From assembly GCF_026151205.1 (NCBI RefSeq), contig NC_087083.1, positions 14,134,944-14,198,943 on the forward strand: a stretch of DNA of 64,000 nt. The letters run 5' to 3'. Each line of letters begins with the position of its first letter. The stretch's first letter is position 1. Below, piece by piece: positions 47,119 through 60,100 of the stretch. Made by a program: the position numbers and the translations under genes. The notes under the pieces are model-generated. The model had not been told where the DNA came from. It saw only the letters and a list, made by a program, of their open reading frames with translations, and did no database searches. The DNA comes from Bolinopsis microptera. Lineage: Eukaryota; Ctenophora; Tentaculata; Lobata; Bolinopsidae.

Positions 47119-49290
47119 TTACTGATTACATATGCATAATCACGTGATATGGCTGATGAGGGATGATCATGAACAGAAACTGTTAAAATACATTTATAAC
47201 CGCGCGTACAAAAGGGACCGGGGACAAATATGGACGGCAAAATAATGTACATTGAAATTTTAAAGTTCGCTGCTGCAATATTCACATTTTGCTTCATAAC
47301 GTTTGCAGTGATAAGTCACTCAACAAGTTACTGAAGGTTATAAATACTCCAGCTGTATATACAGGTCTCACTGAGGGAACTAACCAGCTGGGACTCAGCC
47401 GGAGTGGTTAGTTTCCTTTGTCTATTACTTAATTGTGTAAACTGTGATAGTGAAACTTTAAGGCAGTGAAACTTTAAGGCACAGTAACTATGAAACTACT
47501 ACAAGCTATTACTTTATTACAAGCTAAGGATTTGGTGTGCATTTTAAATAGGTATATAATATGTTGCTCGCTACCAATTTAATAGCTGCGTATACTGCAA
47601 ATTAACAACATCAGATTGCTTGGATCGAAATCGAAGCAAAGAAAAAAGTAAAAATTGGAGCAATTTGACGAGGTTGATAAACTGATAAATTATCAAAAAA
47701 ACACTATTCGACTCACAACAAACCATTTTACTCGCACGAGTGAATTAGGATATCAAGTACAATACAGTACGGATAAAATTCAATATAAAGGTATAAACTA
47801 ATTTTACGGTCGTATTTTTTGAAAATCATTCAGTCTCAACCTTATGTATAGACAAGTTTAGTGACAGCCTTAAATCGATAATAACTGTCATTTCGTTGAA
47901 ATATGATCACAATATTCTACGGACAATAAGAGTTTCTTTTTTAAAGTGATCCCAACAAGTATAGAAACGAAGCATACTTATTGCATACTTATAGTACAAG
48001 TTCCGTAACACCTGCGCACTGCTGCTCGGACAGCAAGCAATCATCATGTTGGTCGAAAACATGATCATTAGAAAAGTTTATTGAGCGGGAAATACAGGCT
48101 GTACTTCTCACTATAGCACCTTATAGTAACACGGCAGACATTTACAGTTAAATAGTGAAATATAAGTGAAATATAAGTGAAATATAAGTGAAATATATGT
48201 GAAATATATTATGTGAAATGTAAGTGAAATAGTGATTTTAAAATATCACTATAAATATGATTTACTGTCTCGTGTGTTTGATCGCACTAATGGTCGACAT
48301 ATTTGTTAAGTTCTAATGATCTTAACTAACTATGTATAATACCACACTCCAGATTCCTGAATCTCGTAGGGTGATGAAACTAAGGTATTACAGTAAAGTA
48401 TCAGTTGTAAAGGATTATAATTAGCAAGATCACAAACATATATCATCGTGCCTTATGAAATATTTCATAATTCGAGATCTCTTCTGTTCTATTTAATTCA
48501 GGAAAAGCTTATTAATATTAATCGACGATCGTAATTCGTAGCTCATAATGAAAAGTAATATATTCGGGAATGTTAAATCCTTTCCAGGCTATATTTGATT
48601 CGGCCTGGGCTGCCACATAACATTTTCACTGTGGAGGGGTAAGATACATAGTCACTAGTTTAGATACACGTACAGTATAACTCACACTTGTTGTCTCAAT
48701 AGTTGTGGTACATTAGCCCGACAACACTCCCCTTACTGACACGTGTGGGGAGCTGGTGTTGTTACTAACACGTGTGGGGCTAGGTGCAGTTGTTAGTTTA
48801 CTCAGTGCTACTATTAAAAGTAATACAATGTGGTTATCAAGACTATAATACTCACAATACCAATACATAAACAATACTACCACACTGTAATCCTGAATAT
48901 GAAGTAAGATAAAATACAAGATTATAGAATAGTATGACTGTATGCGCAGATCAGCTGATTATTAGGAATTCCTTTAGTTTTCAAAATTGCTTCAAATTTG
49001 GACATTTCTCGTGGTCCTTACGTAAGCAGTAAGCCAGCGCTTTTTTCAAGGCGGCACAAAGTAACGTTACGCCACTGTTTTCGAGGCTAAATTTCCAATT
49101 ATTAGCTCAGGATTTTACTCCTTAAAGTGATCAGGAATGCATCTTCAAAGAAATTAATCGTCATTTATTAACAATTTCCAGCCTGCCAAGTTTACTGAGT
49201 TTCTCGGTTAACAAGTTATAGTAGAGTCATTATTCTCCTCAAGCCCCTGACTCTCTGCGTAATGAACTATCAAGCTCTTTTTCTGATGAC
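47119..49290. other. No gene seen
   Basis: AT-rich. It has short repeats only (aagtgaaatat words at 48,155-48,230 and two cacgtgtgggg blocks at 48,739-48,780). A minus-strand frame at 48,713-48,919 is unconvincing. Confidence 0.45.
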
Positions 49291-49412
49291 TGTTCCCTGC
49301 GGTAATGCCCGTTACCATGGTGATTACCGTGGTAATACCCGTTACCATGGTAATTACAATAGTAATGCCCGTTACCATGGTAATTACCGTAGTAATGCCC
49401 GTTACCATTTAA
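49291..49412. repeat. 30-bp repeat with GGTAATTACC / CCATGG palindromes
   Basis: Four copies of gttaccatggtaattaccgt + agtaatgccc. Each unit contains the palindrome TTACCATGGTAA, so the block is highly self-complementary. Confidence 0.85.
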
Positions 49413-49459
49413 TTTAATACACTCAGAGTTCATAGTTAATAGGGTCTTCCAGACAATGA

Positions 49460-50541
49460 GACAAGGTTATCACTATATTCCAAATATTCCAAGTCAGTCT
49501 CCCAGAAGAATAACCCATCATCAGAACTACAATGTCAGTCTCCCAGAAGAATAACCCATCATCACAACTACAATGTCAGTCTCCCAGAAGAATAACCCAT
49601 CATCACAACTACAATGTCAGTCTCCCAGAAGAATAACCCATCATCACTACTACAATGTCAGTCTCCCAGAAGAATAACCCATCATCACAACTACAATGTC
49701 AGTCTCCCAGAAGAATAACCCATCATCATAACTACAATGTCACTATATTCCAAATATTCCAAGTCAGTCTCCCAGAAGAATAACCCATCATCACAACTAC
49801 AATGTCAGTCTCCCAGAAGAATAACCCATCATCATAACTACAATGTCAGTCTCCCAGAAGAATAACCCATCATCACAACTACAATGTCAGTCTCCCAGAA
49901 GAATAACCCATCATCATAACTACAATGTCAGTCTCCCAGAAGAATAACCCATCATCACAACTACAATGTCAGTCTCCCAGAAGAATAACCCATCATCATA
50001 ACTACAATGTCAGTCTCCCAGAAGAATAACCCATCATCATAACTACAATGTCAGTCTCCCAGAAGAATAACCCATCATCATAACTACAATGTCAGTCTCC
50101 CAGAAGAATAACCCATCATCATAACTACAATGTCAGTCTCCCAGAAGAATAACCCATCATCATAACTACAATGTCAGTCTCCCAGAAGAATAACCCATCA
50201 TCATAACTACAATGTCAGTCTCCCAGAAGAATAACCCATCATCATAACTACAATGTCAGTCTCCCAGAAGAATAACCCATCATCACAACTACAATGTCAG
50301 TCTCCCAGAAGAATAACCCATCATCACAACTACAATGTCAGTCTCCCAGAAGAATAACCCATCATCACAACTACAATGTCAGTCTCCCAGAAGAATAACC
50401 CATCATCACAACTACAATGTCAGTCTCCCAGAAGAATAACCCATCATCACAACTACAATGTCAGTCTCCCAGAAGAATAACCCATCATCACAACTACAAT
50501 GTCAGTCTCCCAGAAGAATAACCCATCATCACTACTACAAT
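49460..50541 (-). repeat. 41-bp minisatellite next to the GPCR stop codon
   Basis: About 25 near-identical units beginning aatgtcagtctcccagaaga, with one interruption (cactatattccaaatattcc) near 49,735. The array ends within a few bases of the GPCR stop at 50,545, so it would form the 3' untranslated region or lie just after the gene. The only variation is a C/T/A site in catca(c/t/a)aac, useful for reading array history. Confidence 0.95.
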
Positions 50542-50544
50542 GTC

Positions 50545-53500
50545 TCATACTGAAGACACCGTGTTTCCATTGCTCGGATCACTCGTAAAATCCACAATCC
50601 TCTGAAACTCTCTCTTCGGACTACGAGCTAATTTATAAGATTTAGCCTCCTCTGTTGGGCATTTTTTAAGAAAGTTATCCAGAGATCGACTAACACGTGA
50701 CCCGTTCTTTCTTCTAACTGATCCCGAATGAATTGAGCCGACTGATGATGATCTCCGAAGGCTAACCTGAACTTTCTCCGTATTTGAAGCCGGCATATCA
50801 GCTGTACTATTATCTGATCCTCGTTCAGAATATGAAACATCACTGTCTGCCACTGAAATACTATCATCGCATTCTACGCATTCCGGTCCTTGAAGGTTGG
50901 GAATCTTTATCTGTCCAGTTGTTACACCTGCTGGGGGTGAACTTTATAGTAACTACTCTCATCACATGTTACCTTTCAAAATATTATTTTCAGTTGAAGT
51001 ACAGAGATAATAACAACAATCTATCACTCATTCCACTAATACTCGAATACTCGAATACTCTAATACTCTAATACTCTAATACTCTAATACTCTAATACTC
51101 TAATACTCTAATACTCTAATACTCTAATACTCTAATATAAATACTCTAATATAAATACTCTAATACTCTAATACTCTAATACTCTAATACTCTAATACTC
51201 TAATACTCTAATACTCTAATACTCTAATACTCTAATACTCTAATATAAATACTCTAATATAAATACTCTAATACTCTAATACACTAATACTCTAATACTC
51301 TAATACTCTAATACTCTAATACTCTAATACTCTAATACTCTAATACTCTAATACTCTAATACTCTAATACTCTAATATAAATACTCTAATATAAATACTC
51401 TAATACTCTAATACACTAATACTCTAATACTCTAATACTCTAATACTCTAATACTCTAATACTCTAATACTCTAATACTCTAATACTCTAATACTCTAAT
51501 ACTCTAATACTCTAATACTCTAATACTCTAATACTCTAATACTCTAATACTCTAATATAATAAAGATTAAAATAACAACACTATTCAGCACATACGTTGG
51601 GGGTTGGTTTGCGGGCTTGAGGATTTTGGCGTTGTAGCATCTGACTGTGATCTCCTGAATCCTCGGTCAGCTCTTAAAAATCCACTGAAAAAAAAGTACA
51701 TTTCCCGGTCATTTTTACCATTAGCATCCATTTTGCGGATAAGCATTAGTCGAGACCATTTACAACTACATTTCCAGTTTTTAAAGGAAGAGTAACCAAG
51801 ATACACTATTTAACAAAGTTTTTATGCACATTGCATGTACAGAAAATAATAATATTTATAACTGACTTATTCATTGAACTTTTACCTTGAGGAGACGAAT
51901 TTGGGACCATTTTGGTTGTATTCGACAGCACAGGTGGAGTTTCTGATAACTTTATTATCTGTCACCGCTGACGGGTTCCGGAAAGTCTGGTAGAGGTATT
52001 GGTTTTAACCGGACATTGTAGCAACAACATTGTAGCAACAACATTGTAGCAACAATATTGTAGCAACAACATTGTAGCAACAATATTGTAGCAACAACAT
52101 TGTAGCAACAATATTGTAGCAACAATATTGTAGCAACAATATTGTAGCAACAACATTGTAGCAACAATATTGTAGCAACAATATTATAATTAATGGTAAT
52201 ACGGCTATTAGAGGTAGCAAAAATATAGATTATGTACAAGATACAATTACAAAATTAACAGAAGTAAGTATATTTTATTTTCTTAACAGATCCTTTTTCA
52301 AAAAAGTGCTCACAAGTTAAAAGAATGTATTACTTAGTCAAAATAATTTCTAATCGATAATGAGGTAATAAACATTAAACAATTGTTAAAAGTTCATGTA
52401 TAGCTAGAAATTTTGAAGGTAGAGTAGTCGGCAAAGAGAGATTTGATAAGAATTACTTTATTTTGGTAGTATTACCCAGACAAAGGATATTAACTTTAAC
52501 CCTTTTATAAAGAACATGCAGTTATACTAAAGGAAACAAAGGTTATAGTTAGTAGATCCCACCAACGAGCACGAGTTATTAGTATTTGTGTGCTGTAAGA
52601 ATAAGAACTACTCTTTACCCAGCTACTGCTAGTTAACTGAGGAGCTCCAGTCTCGAGAGTATTATCTGTATTCCACCTAATAGCACACTTAACAGTAACA
52701 TAATTGAGTTTTCAGTGATACGAAGAAAGTTAATCGATAGCATCTCATTAAGATAATAAAATACTGGTTGCGCCATCCTGAATAGTCCCCATATCCTTAC
52801 CCCAAATACTTGCAGGCTAGTCCCCATATCTTTACCCCGAATACTTGCAGGCTAGTCCCCAGATTCTGGTTCTTACACCAACGCTAACCCAAACATGAGT
52901 AACCCAAACATGACTAACCCAAACATGAGTAACCCAAACATGAGTAACCCAAACACGACTAACATAAACCCATACCTACAACATATTCACAAGATTTCAG
53001 GCAGGAAGACAGTGACAGTCATAAAAATAGAAACATGCACACTTAGCTAGAAAGTTAGAAAGTTAGAAAGTTAGAATCAGATGATGGAGCATATATTATA
53101 GAGGGTGATGCAAAGATAGTGTCAGGACATTAGTTCGTATAAACCTGCATGACAGTGATATTACTCACTGGTGTTGGTTTATCGCCAACACTATTTGACT
53201 TTGTCAAGCCAGTTTTTTGGCAGCTGACGCCCTGTGGAGCTTGACGATTTGTGGCGCTGATGGTTGATAATCTACTATAATGACACTGAAAAGCATTCTA
53301 GGTTACAAATTACGATACATTTCTTTTCTTATATTAGAACGCACTATACATTGACATTATTATATTACAACAAGGGTCAGGGTCTGCAAAATTTAAAAAC
53401 GCAAAAAAAATATGAACAAATTTGGATTTTTTATGGTTTTGTAGGTTTATAACATACATTTACAATCCAGTACCAATTGACGCGCGCCGAGTTAGACTGT

Positions 53501-55812
53501 ACTCGTCGACGGTCTTAATATTTGGAACATGCGAACAAATATTTTACGAGTATCACCCGTTAATTATGGTTTTGAATGCATTCGAGCGTTCATTTTAATG
53601 TCCGTTCATAATTATGTCCGTTCATTTAATGTCCGGTCAAATAAGGTCCGATAAGGTAGCTTAAATGTCACTGTATGCGTTTATATGGAGAAGATATGTT
53701 AGGAATAGATGGTCAAGAGATAAAGCTTTGCGTTTCACAGCTTCAACATGGCTCTAGCTCCATATTGTAGCAAGAATATCCTTTGCAGTTGGTAGCTGAG
53801 TAGTGAATATCTGCACAGCATGGTACATCTCATTCAGTAGACCCTCTTACTTTAGGGGTTAGACTAACGAACCCATCATGTGTGGGCAATGACAGGCATT
53901 TATCCGATATTCCTCGTGACGTATTACACCTAGCTGTACACTGGTTTACGTCCTGGCAAACATTAATTTTTATCTGTAATAATTACGATCGGACCTAAGA
54001 TGGCAAGTACGTACGGTACAGGGCTTTAAGTACGTACGGTACAGCTACTTTTAAAGGTACGTACCGTACAGGCACTGTAAGGTACAATTTTTTTCAAATT
54101 TTCAGAATTAACTTCAGTGAATTACTTGCAATTTTTGATTAGTATTATCATCATAATTTTTGAGATAGAAGTCGAAAAGAAACACAGTGGTTAAAACAAT
54201 AAAAGATTTAAGAGGAAAATTTGTGTACCAGATCGCTCTTAACCGGTACTACACTACTACTACTTGTAATTATCGTTAAACTCGAAGCTTCATCCTTTTG
54301 TTGCAGTATGCGAACACCAGCTTTTCAGCTAGCTCAGGTCGCAACCTTAATCTACGCTTGTCCATTATATACTCGTAGTCCCTAAAATTGGTCTCACAAA
54401 TTGACGAAGAACTTAAAACACTGAAATCCATTGCTAGCAACTGGATTTGTACCTTTCAGCCTACTTTATTAAGTACGTACCGTACAGCTAATTTAAAGGT
54501 ACGTACCGTACGTACTTGCCATCTTAGGATCGGACACTTTCATAATGTGTACCTGTTCCACATTTTGTGTAACTCATGATATATTTGGTTAAAGAAAAAA
54601 AAACAATTCGTGAAATATATCACTTTGTAATTTATAAATCATTATAATCAATGAAGCCCATCTCAGAAACTCACAGCTGATAAGATAAAGTGGCTACTGG
54701 GTGGAACTCACAGCTGTTAAAGTGGCTATTGGGTGGCACTGAAGGTGATATCAAATTCCTTCCTAATGCGAAAATATTCTACGATTGTGGAAATAATTCG
54801 CTCCCCTATCAGTTTTACATTTATGAAGACAGCATTTCCAAACGGGATTAATGTTTTTATTCTTTTTTCTGGGAACACTAAGTGCTCGTTCACAAAATCA
54901 TTTTATCACTCAGCAGGCGATAATTTGGCCATTTTAGACCCAAACTTGGCTCACATTACACAAAGCTGTTGTGTAGTATATTGTATGAAAACGATCTCTA
55001 ATGATCTGATTGTAGCAATTAATACATTAACTTATAAGCGTACTGTATATTATACCGAATAACCGTACAGCTCAGACTTTCACACAAGGAGCCTACATTT
55101 AGAGCAACAAAACAGACTTCACGGCTTAATGTGAATCTGATATTTTAGCGCAGGGTAACTGATTTTATCGGAGTCTTATACTTTTGAGAAGATTTAATGT
55201 TGTTCATTCATTATGTAAATTTATATGTAATTGATTGATTTCAAAGATTTCAAAATAAAAAAAACAATACCTGAGAGACGATTACAGCAGTGGATGAACT
55301 GTTCATGGGAGTGTCCCTACACTTGAGCAGGTTCACTACAAACTTCTTAAAGGTCTTGTTAGTGTTCATGTAAATTATAGGGTTTATTATAGCTGACATT
55401 GAACTGCAGCACGCCCCGAACACCTGTAATATCACAATGTTATCGCGGTGTTTATAATCTGTTACAATTTATAATAATGGTATCACGGATATCGTCATTC
55501 TTCAACGATGCTAATATAACGCCAATATTATAGAACTTTTTAAAAACCATACATTTTAGGAGAAGCAAATGTGCTAAATATAAATATAACCACTATAGCA
55601 CTATAGAAGTAGGGTGATAAAACAGCTGTTTCAGTTGCAGGTTAATAGTGATCGTACCTGAAGTTTCGCCGGTACGATATCTTTATTGATAGATGACAAC
55701 CCAACGAATATTACAAAAGGCAGGAAACATAGCAAAAATCCACCGATCTGTACGAAAACTGTCCCGAAAGCCCGGCGATGTGCCATGGTCATGCCCCTGC
55801 GCGGCGTCTCTT
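50545..55812 (-). CDS. Class A-like GPCR: helices 6-7 and long C-terminal tail
   Basis: Five minus-strand exons joined in phase: 55812-55658, 55423-55271, 51986-51886, 51684-51596 and 50852-50545 (stop TGA). The first encodes the end of loop 3 (MTMAHRRAFG) and helix 6 with F-L-L-C-F-L-P, a CWxP motif with Phe for Trp. The second has helix 7 with NPIIY (NPxxY) and a basic helix 8 ending in Cys. The last three encode a Ser/Arg-rich tail of about 170 residues with many possible kinase sites (RRSSSVGS, RSLDNFLKK). Helices 1-5 were not found between here and 63.7 kb. The ligand cannot be predicted. The tail introns are filled by an 8-bp and a 14-bp array. Confidence 0.8.
51046..51557. repeat. 8-bp satellite (TACTCTAA)n
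   Basis: Long run of tactctaa with periodic tataaata interruptions, lying in a GPCR tail intron. It ends about 40 bp from the donor of exon 51684-51596. Confidence 0.95.
52013..52188. repeat. 14-bp repeat (TTGTAGCAACAAYA)n
   Basis: About 12 copies of cattgtagcaacaa or tattgtagcaacaa, beginning about 27 bp upstream (in transcription) of the acceptor of GPCR exon 51986-51886. Each unit contains ttgtag on +. Confidence 0.93.
52870..52972. repeat. 15-bp repeat (aacccaaacatgagt)
   Basis: Six or seven copies with c/g variation, in the large GPCR intron. No other feature is seen in 52,190-53,440. Confidence 0.85.
53442..53562. repeat. Dispersed repeat copy (gacgcgcgccgagtt family)
   Basis: Second copy of the element seen at 21,413-21,516, in the same orientation, with an extra block after tataaca. 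It is followed by gtccgttcat-type words and ggtccgataaggta (53,646), also found near 26,389. Confidence 0.75.
53995..54527 (-). mobile_element. hAT-family DNA transposon remnant (533 bp)
   Basis: Perfect terminal inverted repeats of 25 bp (left end CTAAGATGGCAAGTACGTAC) are flanked on both sides by the 8-bp duplication GATCGGAC (53,987-53,994 and 54,528-54,535). An 8-bp target duplication is diagnostic of hAT. Subterminal copies of GTACGTACCGTACAGC-type palindromes lie inside both ends. It keeps only a C-terminal transposase fragment, so it is non-autonomous. It sits in the large GPCR intron. Confidence 0.9.
54276..54455 (-). pseudogene. hAT transposase C-terminal dimerisation fragment
   Basis: Minus-strand open frame of about 59 codons ending at TAA, without a start. 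It has LLAMDFSVLSSSICETNF, then DKRRLRLRPELAEKLVF and AYCNKRM. This matches the end of hAT transposases (the ssxxxEr-FS region, an RxxLxPE motif and a final hydrophobic-N helix). The N-terminal and catalytic parts are deleted, so it is inactive. Confidence 0.75.
54536..55270. other. GPCR intron; one unassigned open frame
   Basis: A 109-codon plus-strand frame (54,733-55,062) has a mixed composition but no family match, and lies antisense within the GPCR intron. Two short ctcacagctg copies occur at 54,671 and 54,709. Otherwise AT-rich. Confidence 0.4.
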
Positions 55813-57115
55813 CTGAAGTAATGTTCAGTAATATTCACGGATGTTCACGGATATTCACTTTCAGGGATATTCAGTAATACATCACTAATCAGATACAGGT
55901 TAACAAATTCAATTGAAGGTTTAGGTACCAAACTTAAATTTAATATTTTATTCCACTTTTAATAGCTTGGAATGTATTAAAAGTTTACATAACATGGCTT
56001 ATCAGACATTATTTCACAAACCGAACATTCTTACTTACATATTAATATTCATATTTAAATCTTTAAATATTATGTGATGTTAAAGTCTGTGATAATCATA
56101 TCGAATAATGTGAGACGTCATTATCTTCTGTGTTCATGTTGTGATCTTGAATATCGCACTTTAAGTTTACATAATGTCTGATATGATAATTTGTTGCAAC
56201 CACATTACATTTACTAGTGATCTGACGCATCATATTCATTATTCACCCACCATCCCATCTGCACACCGCCAGTATATACGTCTCTAATAAATAATGAATT
56301 AACATTACACGGTTTATTTGGCTCTCATTTGGCAGGTAATATCCAGTACATTAATTACTGACTAATGACTAGTGACTAATGTAAGTTAAATAATACGAAA
56401 TGTCATGTTTGAGAATGGAGGTGCAAAATATTGTGTAGCAGGAAGTGGTTTCGATCCACCGACCTCTGGGTTATGGGCCCAGCACGCTTCCACTGCGCCA
56501 CCCTGCTTTCTACTGACGAGAGAAACTAGTGCTTTATATATATAAAATTAAATATCATTATCAATTATGTATTTTGCAGTTGCGATAAAAACATTACTGA
56601 CAGCTGTTTTATAAAATTGAATGTAAGTGGCCCATAACACGTTCAGACGTTTTATTTAATCATTGAATGAACACGTTTGGGAGCCATTTTTTCGAGCCAT
56701 GATTTTGAATAAATTCGAATAAATTCGAACGATCATGTTGAAATCTACGGGACCACTAATATGCGCGGCCCCAAATATACGCAAATTCGGCCATTAACTA
56801 TTTAATCCCGATTCTGATTGTTTTGCATAAAATTAGACTCTTTTTAAATTATGGAACGATGGTTATGAAAGTACAATAGTTAAAATGATGAGCTACTCTA
56901 TAGTGCACTATAATTCACGTGCATTATCTTAACAAGCAGAGTGTACAACAAATGTATTAACTACTCTATGCTTGTCTTGTATCTTTAGTATCCACCGTTT
57001 ATTCGTTTGAAATTGAAACTGATAGAGCTGATATTTTACTACAAAAGGCTCCAAACAACAACCCGAGGAGTTTGTTAATCAATTTAAAATCTCCATTGAT
57101 TAATGTTGGTGAGAA
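55813..57115. other. Spacer between the GPCR helix-6 exon and the leishmanolysin-like gene
   Basis: Apart from the tRNA, no exon is recognised on either strand. In particular, no helices 2-5 of a receptor are seen. The + strand promoter of the leishmanolysin-like gene should lie near 57.0 kb; no clear TATA box stands out. Confidence 0.5.
56436..56507 (-). tRNA. Initiator tRNA-Met (CAT)
   Basis: 72-nt cloverleaf on the minus strand. The acceptor stem AGCAGGG pairs with TCCTGCT (A1-U72 pair and A73, initiator hallmarks). It has the D-loop B-box region GTGGCGCAGTGGAAGC, anticodon stem GGGCCCATAACCC with the three G-C pairs of eukaryotic initiators, and T-loop ATCGAAA with A54/A60. No intron. 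A TTTT termination signal follows the 3' end on the minus strand (near 56,426). Confidence 0.97.
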
Positions 57116-60100
57116 ATGATGCTGACAAGCTTTATAGTGGTTCTCTCCTTACTAAGAATTACCAGTCCTTATATATGCCAGCACCAGTCTCCTTCTGCTG
57201 ATACCTTACAGACAGGTTTCTCCTCTGGACCTCAAACATCCGCTGCTCCCTTTCAGGTAGGCTCCCCACAAATATCCGCTGTTCCCTTTCAGGTAGGCTC
57301 CCCACAAATAGTGAATTACTTGGTAAAATATTTGATTAACGTTAAGCCACGAGGGTTATAATTTCCTGTTTCAGACTTTATAAACTGTTGATACCTGAAC
57401 TATAGACAGCTTATGGAATACCTACTCCGACTATCCCTTCAGGTAACGTGGCACACCACAGAGAATATAGTTGCTGGTGAGATCCTAACGAATATATCTG
57501 ATTTCATGTCGAGCAACATCTTGGTAAAACAAGCAATCGCCTCCATACACTTGTCTAGGAACTGTCCTCTAAGCCAGACAAACGAACAGACAAACGTACA
57601 AACAAACTCTCAGACGAATACTCACTATTGTACGGAGGAATGTGCAGCAGTAACTCAATGCGGCCCGGCCATTGTTCCAGGTAATACATTAGATTTGAAT
57701 ATGTGCAGAAGTAACGCAATGCGGCCCGGCCATTGTTCCAGGTAATACATTAGATTTGAAAATACGTGCAGAAGTAACGCAATGCGGCCCGGCCATTGTT
57801 CCAGGTATTACATTAGATTTGAAAATACGTGCAGAAGTAACGCAATGCGGCCCGGCCATTGTTCCAGGTATTACATTAGATTTGAAAATTTGCAGAAGTT
57901 GTGTTTATATTTTGAGGTACTGGCAAATACGAAATTTATACCCCTGACCTCATTTTCCTTCTTTTTTTTTCATTTAGTCGTTCAGCAGGTTTATTTTTAG
58001 TTCAAACTGTTTTAATTCAATGTTAAAGATAGGAATCAAAAATAGCCTGGTTATAAATATTTTATCTCTTAAGCTATATATCCTAAGTAATAATCGTGAT
58101 AGCAATGTAACTGGTAATCCTAAGTAATAATTGTGATAGCAATGTAAAAAATGAGTGGTAACTATGGTAACTATAGCAATGTAACTGGTAATCTAATATA
58201 TCCTAAGTAATAATTGTGATAGCAATGTAACTGTTAATCTAACACTGATCAGATGAACATCTGGGAAGGTGCTACGTTTGTGTAGATGATAGCAAGAGGT
58301 GTGGCTTCAAGGTCGGGAGCACTCTGGGACAAGGGATCACAGGGACACTTGGTGGTGTACTTGTCAGCCAAACTAACTAAAGACTGTCAAGATGATCCTA
58401 TCCAAGCAGCCGCTTGTCAGGTTGGTATTTGGAACAATTTCCTAGCTTTTTTCATTGCCAATTCTTGTAAGTCAAACTTGAACATTTTCTCGTTTAGACG
58501 CGAACCTATCTGTGTTTACTTCTGTCAGCATGCATGATGCCACAAACTGTGCAAACATTTGTAAGGGATAATTAAAGGGTTCTGAATATCTAATTGGGTA
58601 AGTGATTACAGTGTCCCTCAGGTGTCGCCAGTCCACAAGAGGCCCATAGCCAGTTACATGAACATCTGTCCAGACCACAGTATCCCAGAAGAGGACATGT
58701 CTAACGTCTTGCTCCACCACCTCCTACATGTAATGGGAATATCACAGAGCCTGTTTGATCTGGGAGCCGCTAAATTAGAGGACTTTGGAACAAGATGGGG
58801 GCTGATACGTGAAGATTCTTACACTGTCCTAGATAAACAGTTCGTGGGTACTAAGAGCAAAGAGTTTGTTAGCAAACACTTTGGGTGTGAGAAAGGCTAC
58901 GGCGTGCTTATGGAAAATCAGGACTCACGGTAGCAAATTTAAAAAACATTCTAAGTATTCTTTTAAATAAAATTTTGATTGATTTTGTACAATGTATATA
59001 CATTTTTTAAAAAGAAATAATCCCGATAACACTCGACCTCTGAATGTATATAAATGCGGGAACTGCTATGATACCATCATATGATTAATGCAACTCTGCA
59101 GGAAGTGTCATGTAGAAGAGAGGCTATACAGAGGGGAGATCCTAACAGTTAATGTGACTAAAAGTAGCCAGTTTACAGACCTTACCTTCTCTATACTGGA
59201 GGACACTGGTTGGTATATTGCAGGTACGTATATAGCAGGTACTGGTTGGTATATAGCAGGTACTGGTTGGTATATAGCAGGTACATTTAGGAACATAGGA
59301 CACGTTTAACATGCATTACTAATGTTCCCAACTAATGTGAAAGTGGAACTACTACTATCAAATAAGTCAGAACAAACTGCGAACCAGAAAATTTGGTGTA
59401 TTAATATTTTGTTCACCTCAGGAAAATCAAAACAGCCTCCTTTCCCCGGTAAGTTGGGTTGTGATGTACTGGACAGAAGTTGTAACTTGTGGGTATCAGA
59501 GCAGAACAGTAACCATGACAACATCTACCCCTTCTGTGGTATCAGCAGTCAGAGTTACACGTGTAATACAGAGCACACTACTGTCTCGCAGTGTCAGACT
59601 AAGGAGCACAGTGTCGGAGTAGTTCCTGCTAAGTTCCAGTACCACGGACTGGCAGGTTTAACCTGATTATTTTGTAGAATCTACTTCAAATCAACTACTT
59701 AAGGTTTATCCTGATTATTTTGTAGAATCTACTTCGAATCAACTACTTACCACGGACTGGCAGGCTTAACCTGATTATTTTGTAGAATCTACTTCGAATC
59801 AACTACTTAAGGTTTATCCTGATTATTTTGTAGAATCTACTTCGAATCAACTACTTAAGGTTTATCCTGATTATTTTGTAGAATCTACTTCGAATCAACT
59901 ACTTAAGGTTTATCCTGATTATTTTGTAGAATCTACTTCGAATCAACTACTTAAGGTTTATCCTGATTATTTTGTAGAATCTACTTCGAATCAACTACTT
60001 ACCACGGACTGGCAGGTTTAACCTGATTATTTTGTAGAATCTACTTCGAATCAACTACTTAAGGTTTATCCTGATTATTTTGTAGAATCTACTTCGAATC

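Noticed and set aside
52005-52239. Cys-Tyr-rich minus-strand frames
   Set aside because: Generated by the 14-bp repeat in all frames.
54733-55062. 109-codon plus-strand frame
   Set aside because: No domain, no splice signals fitting a gene, antisense inside a GPCR intron. Likely chance.
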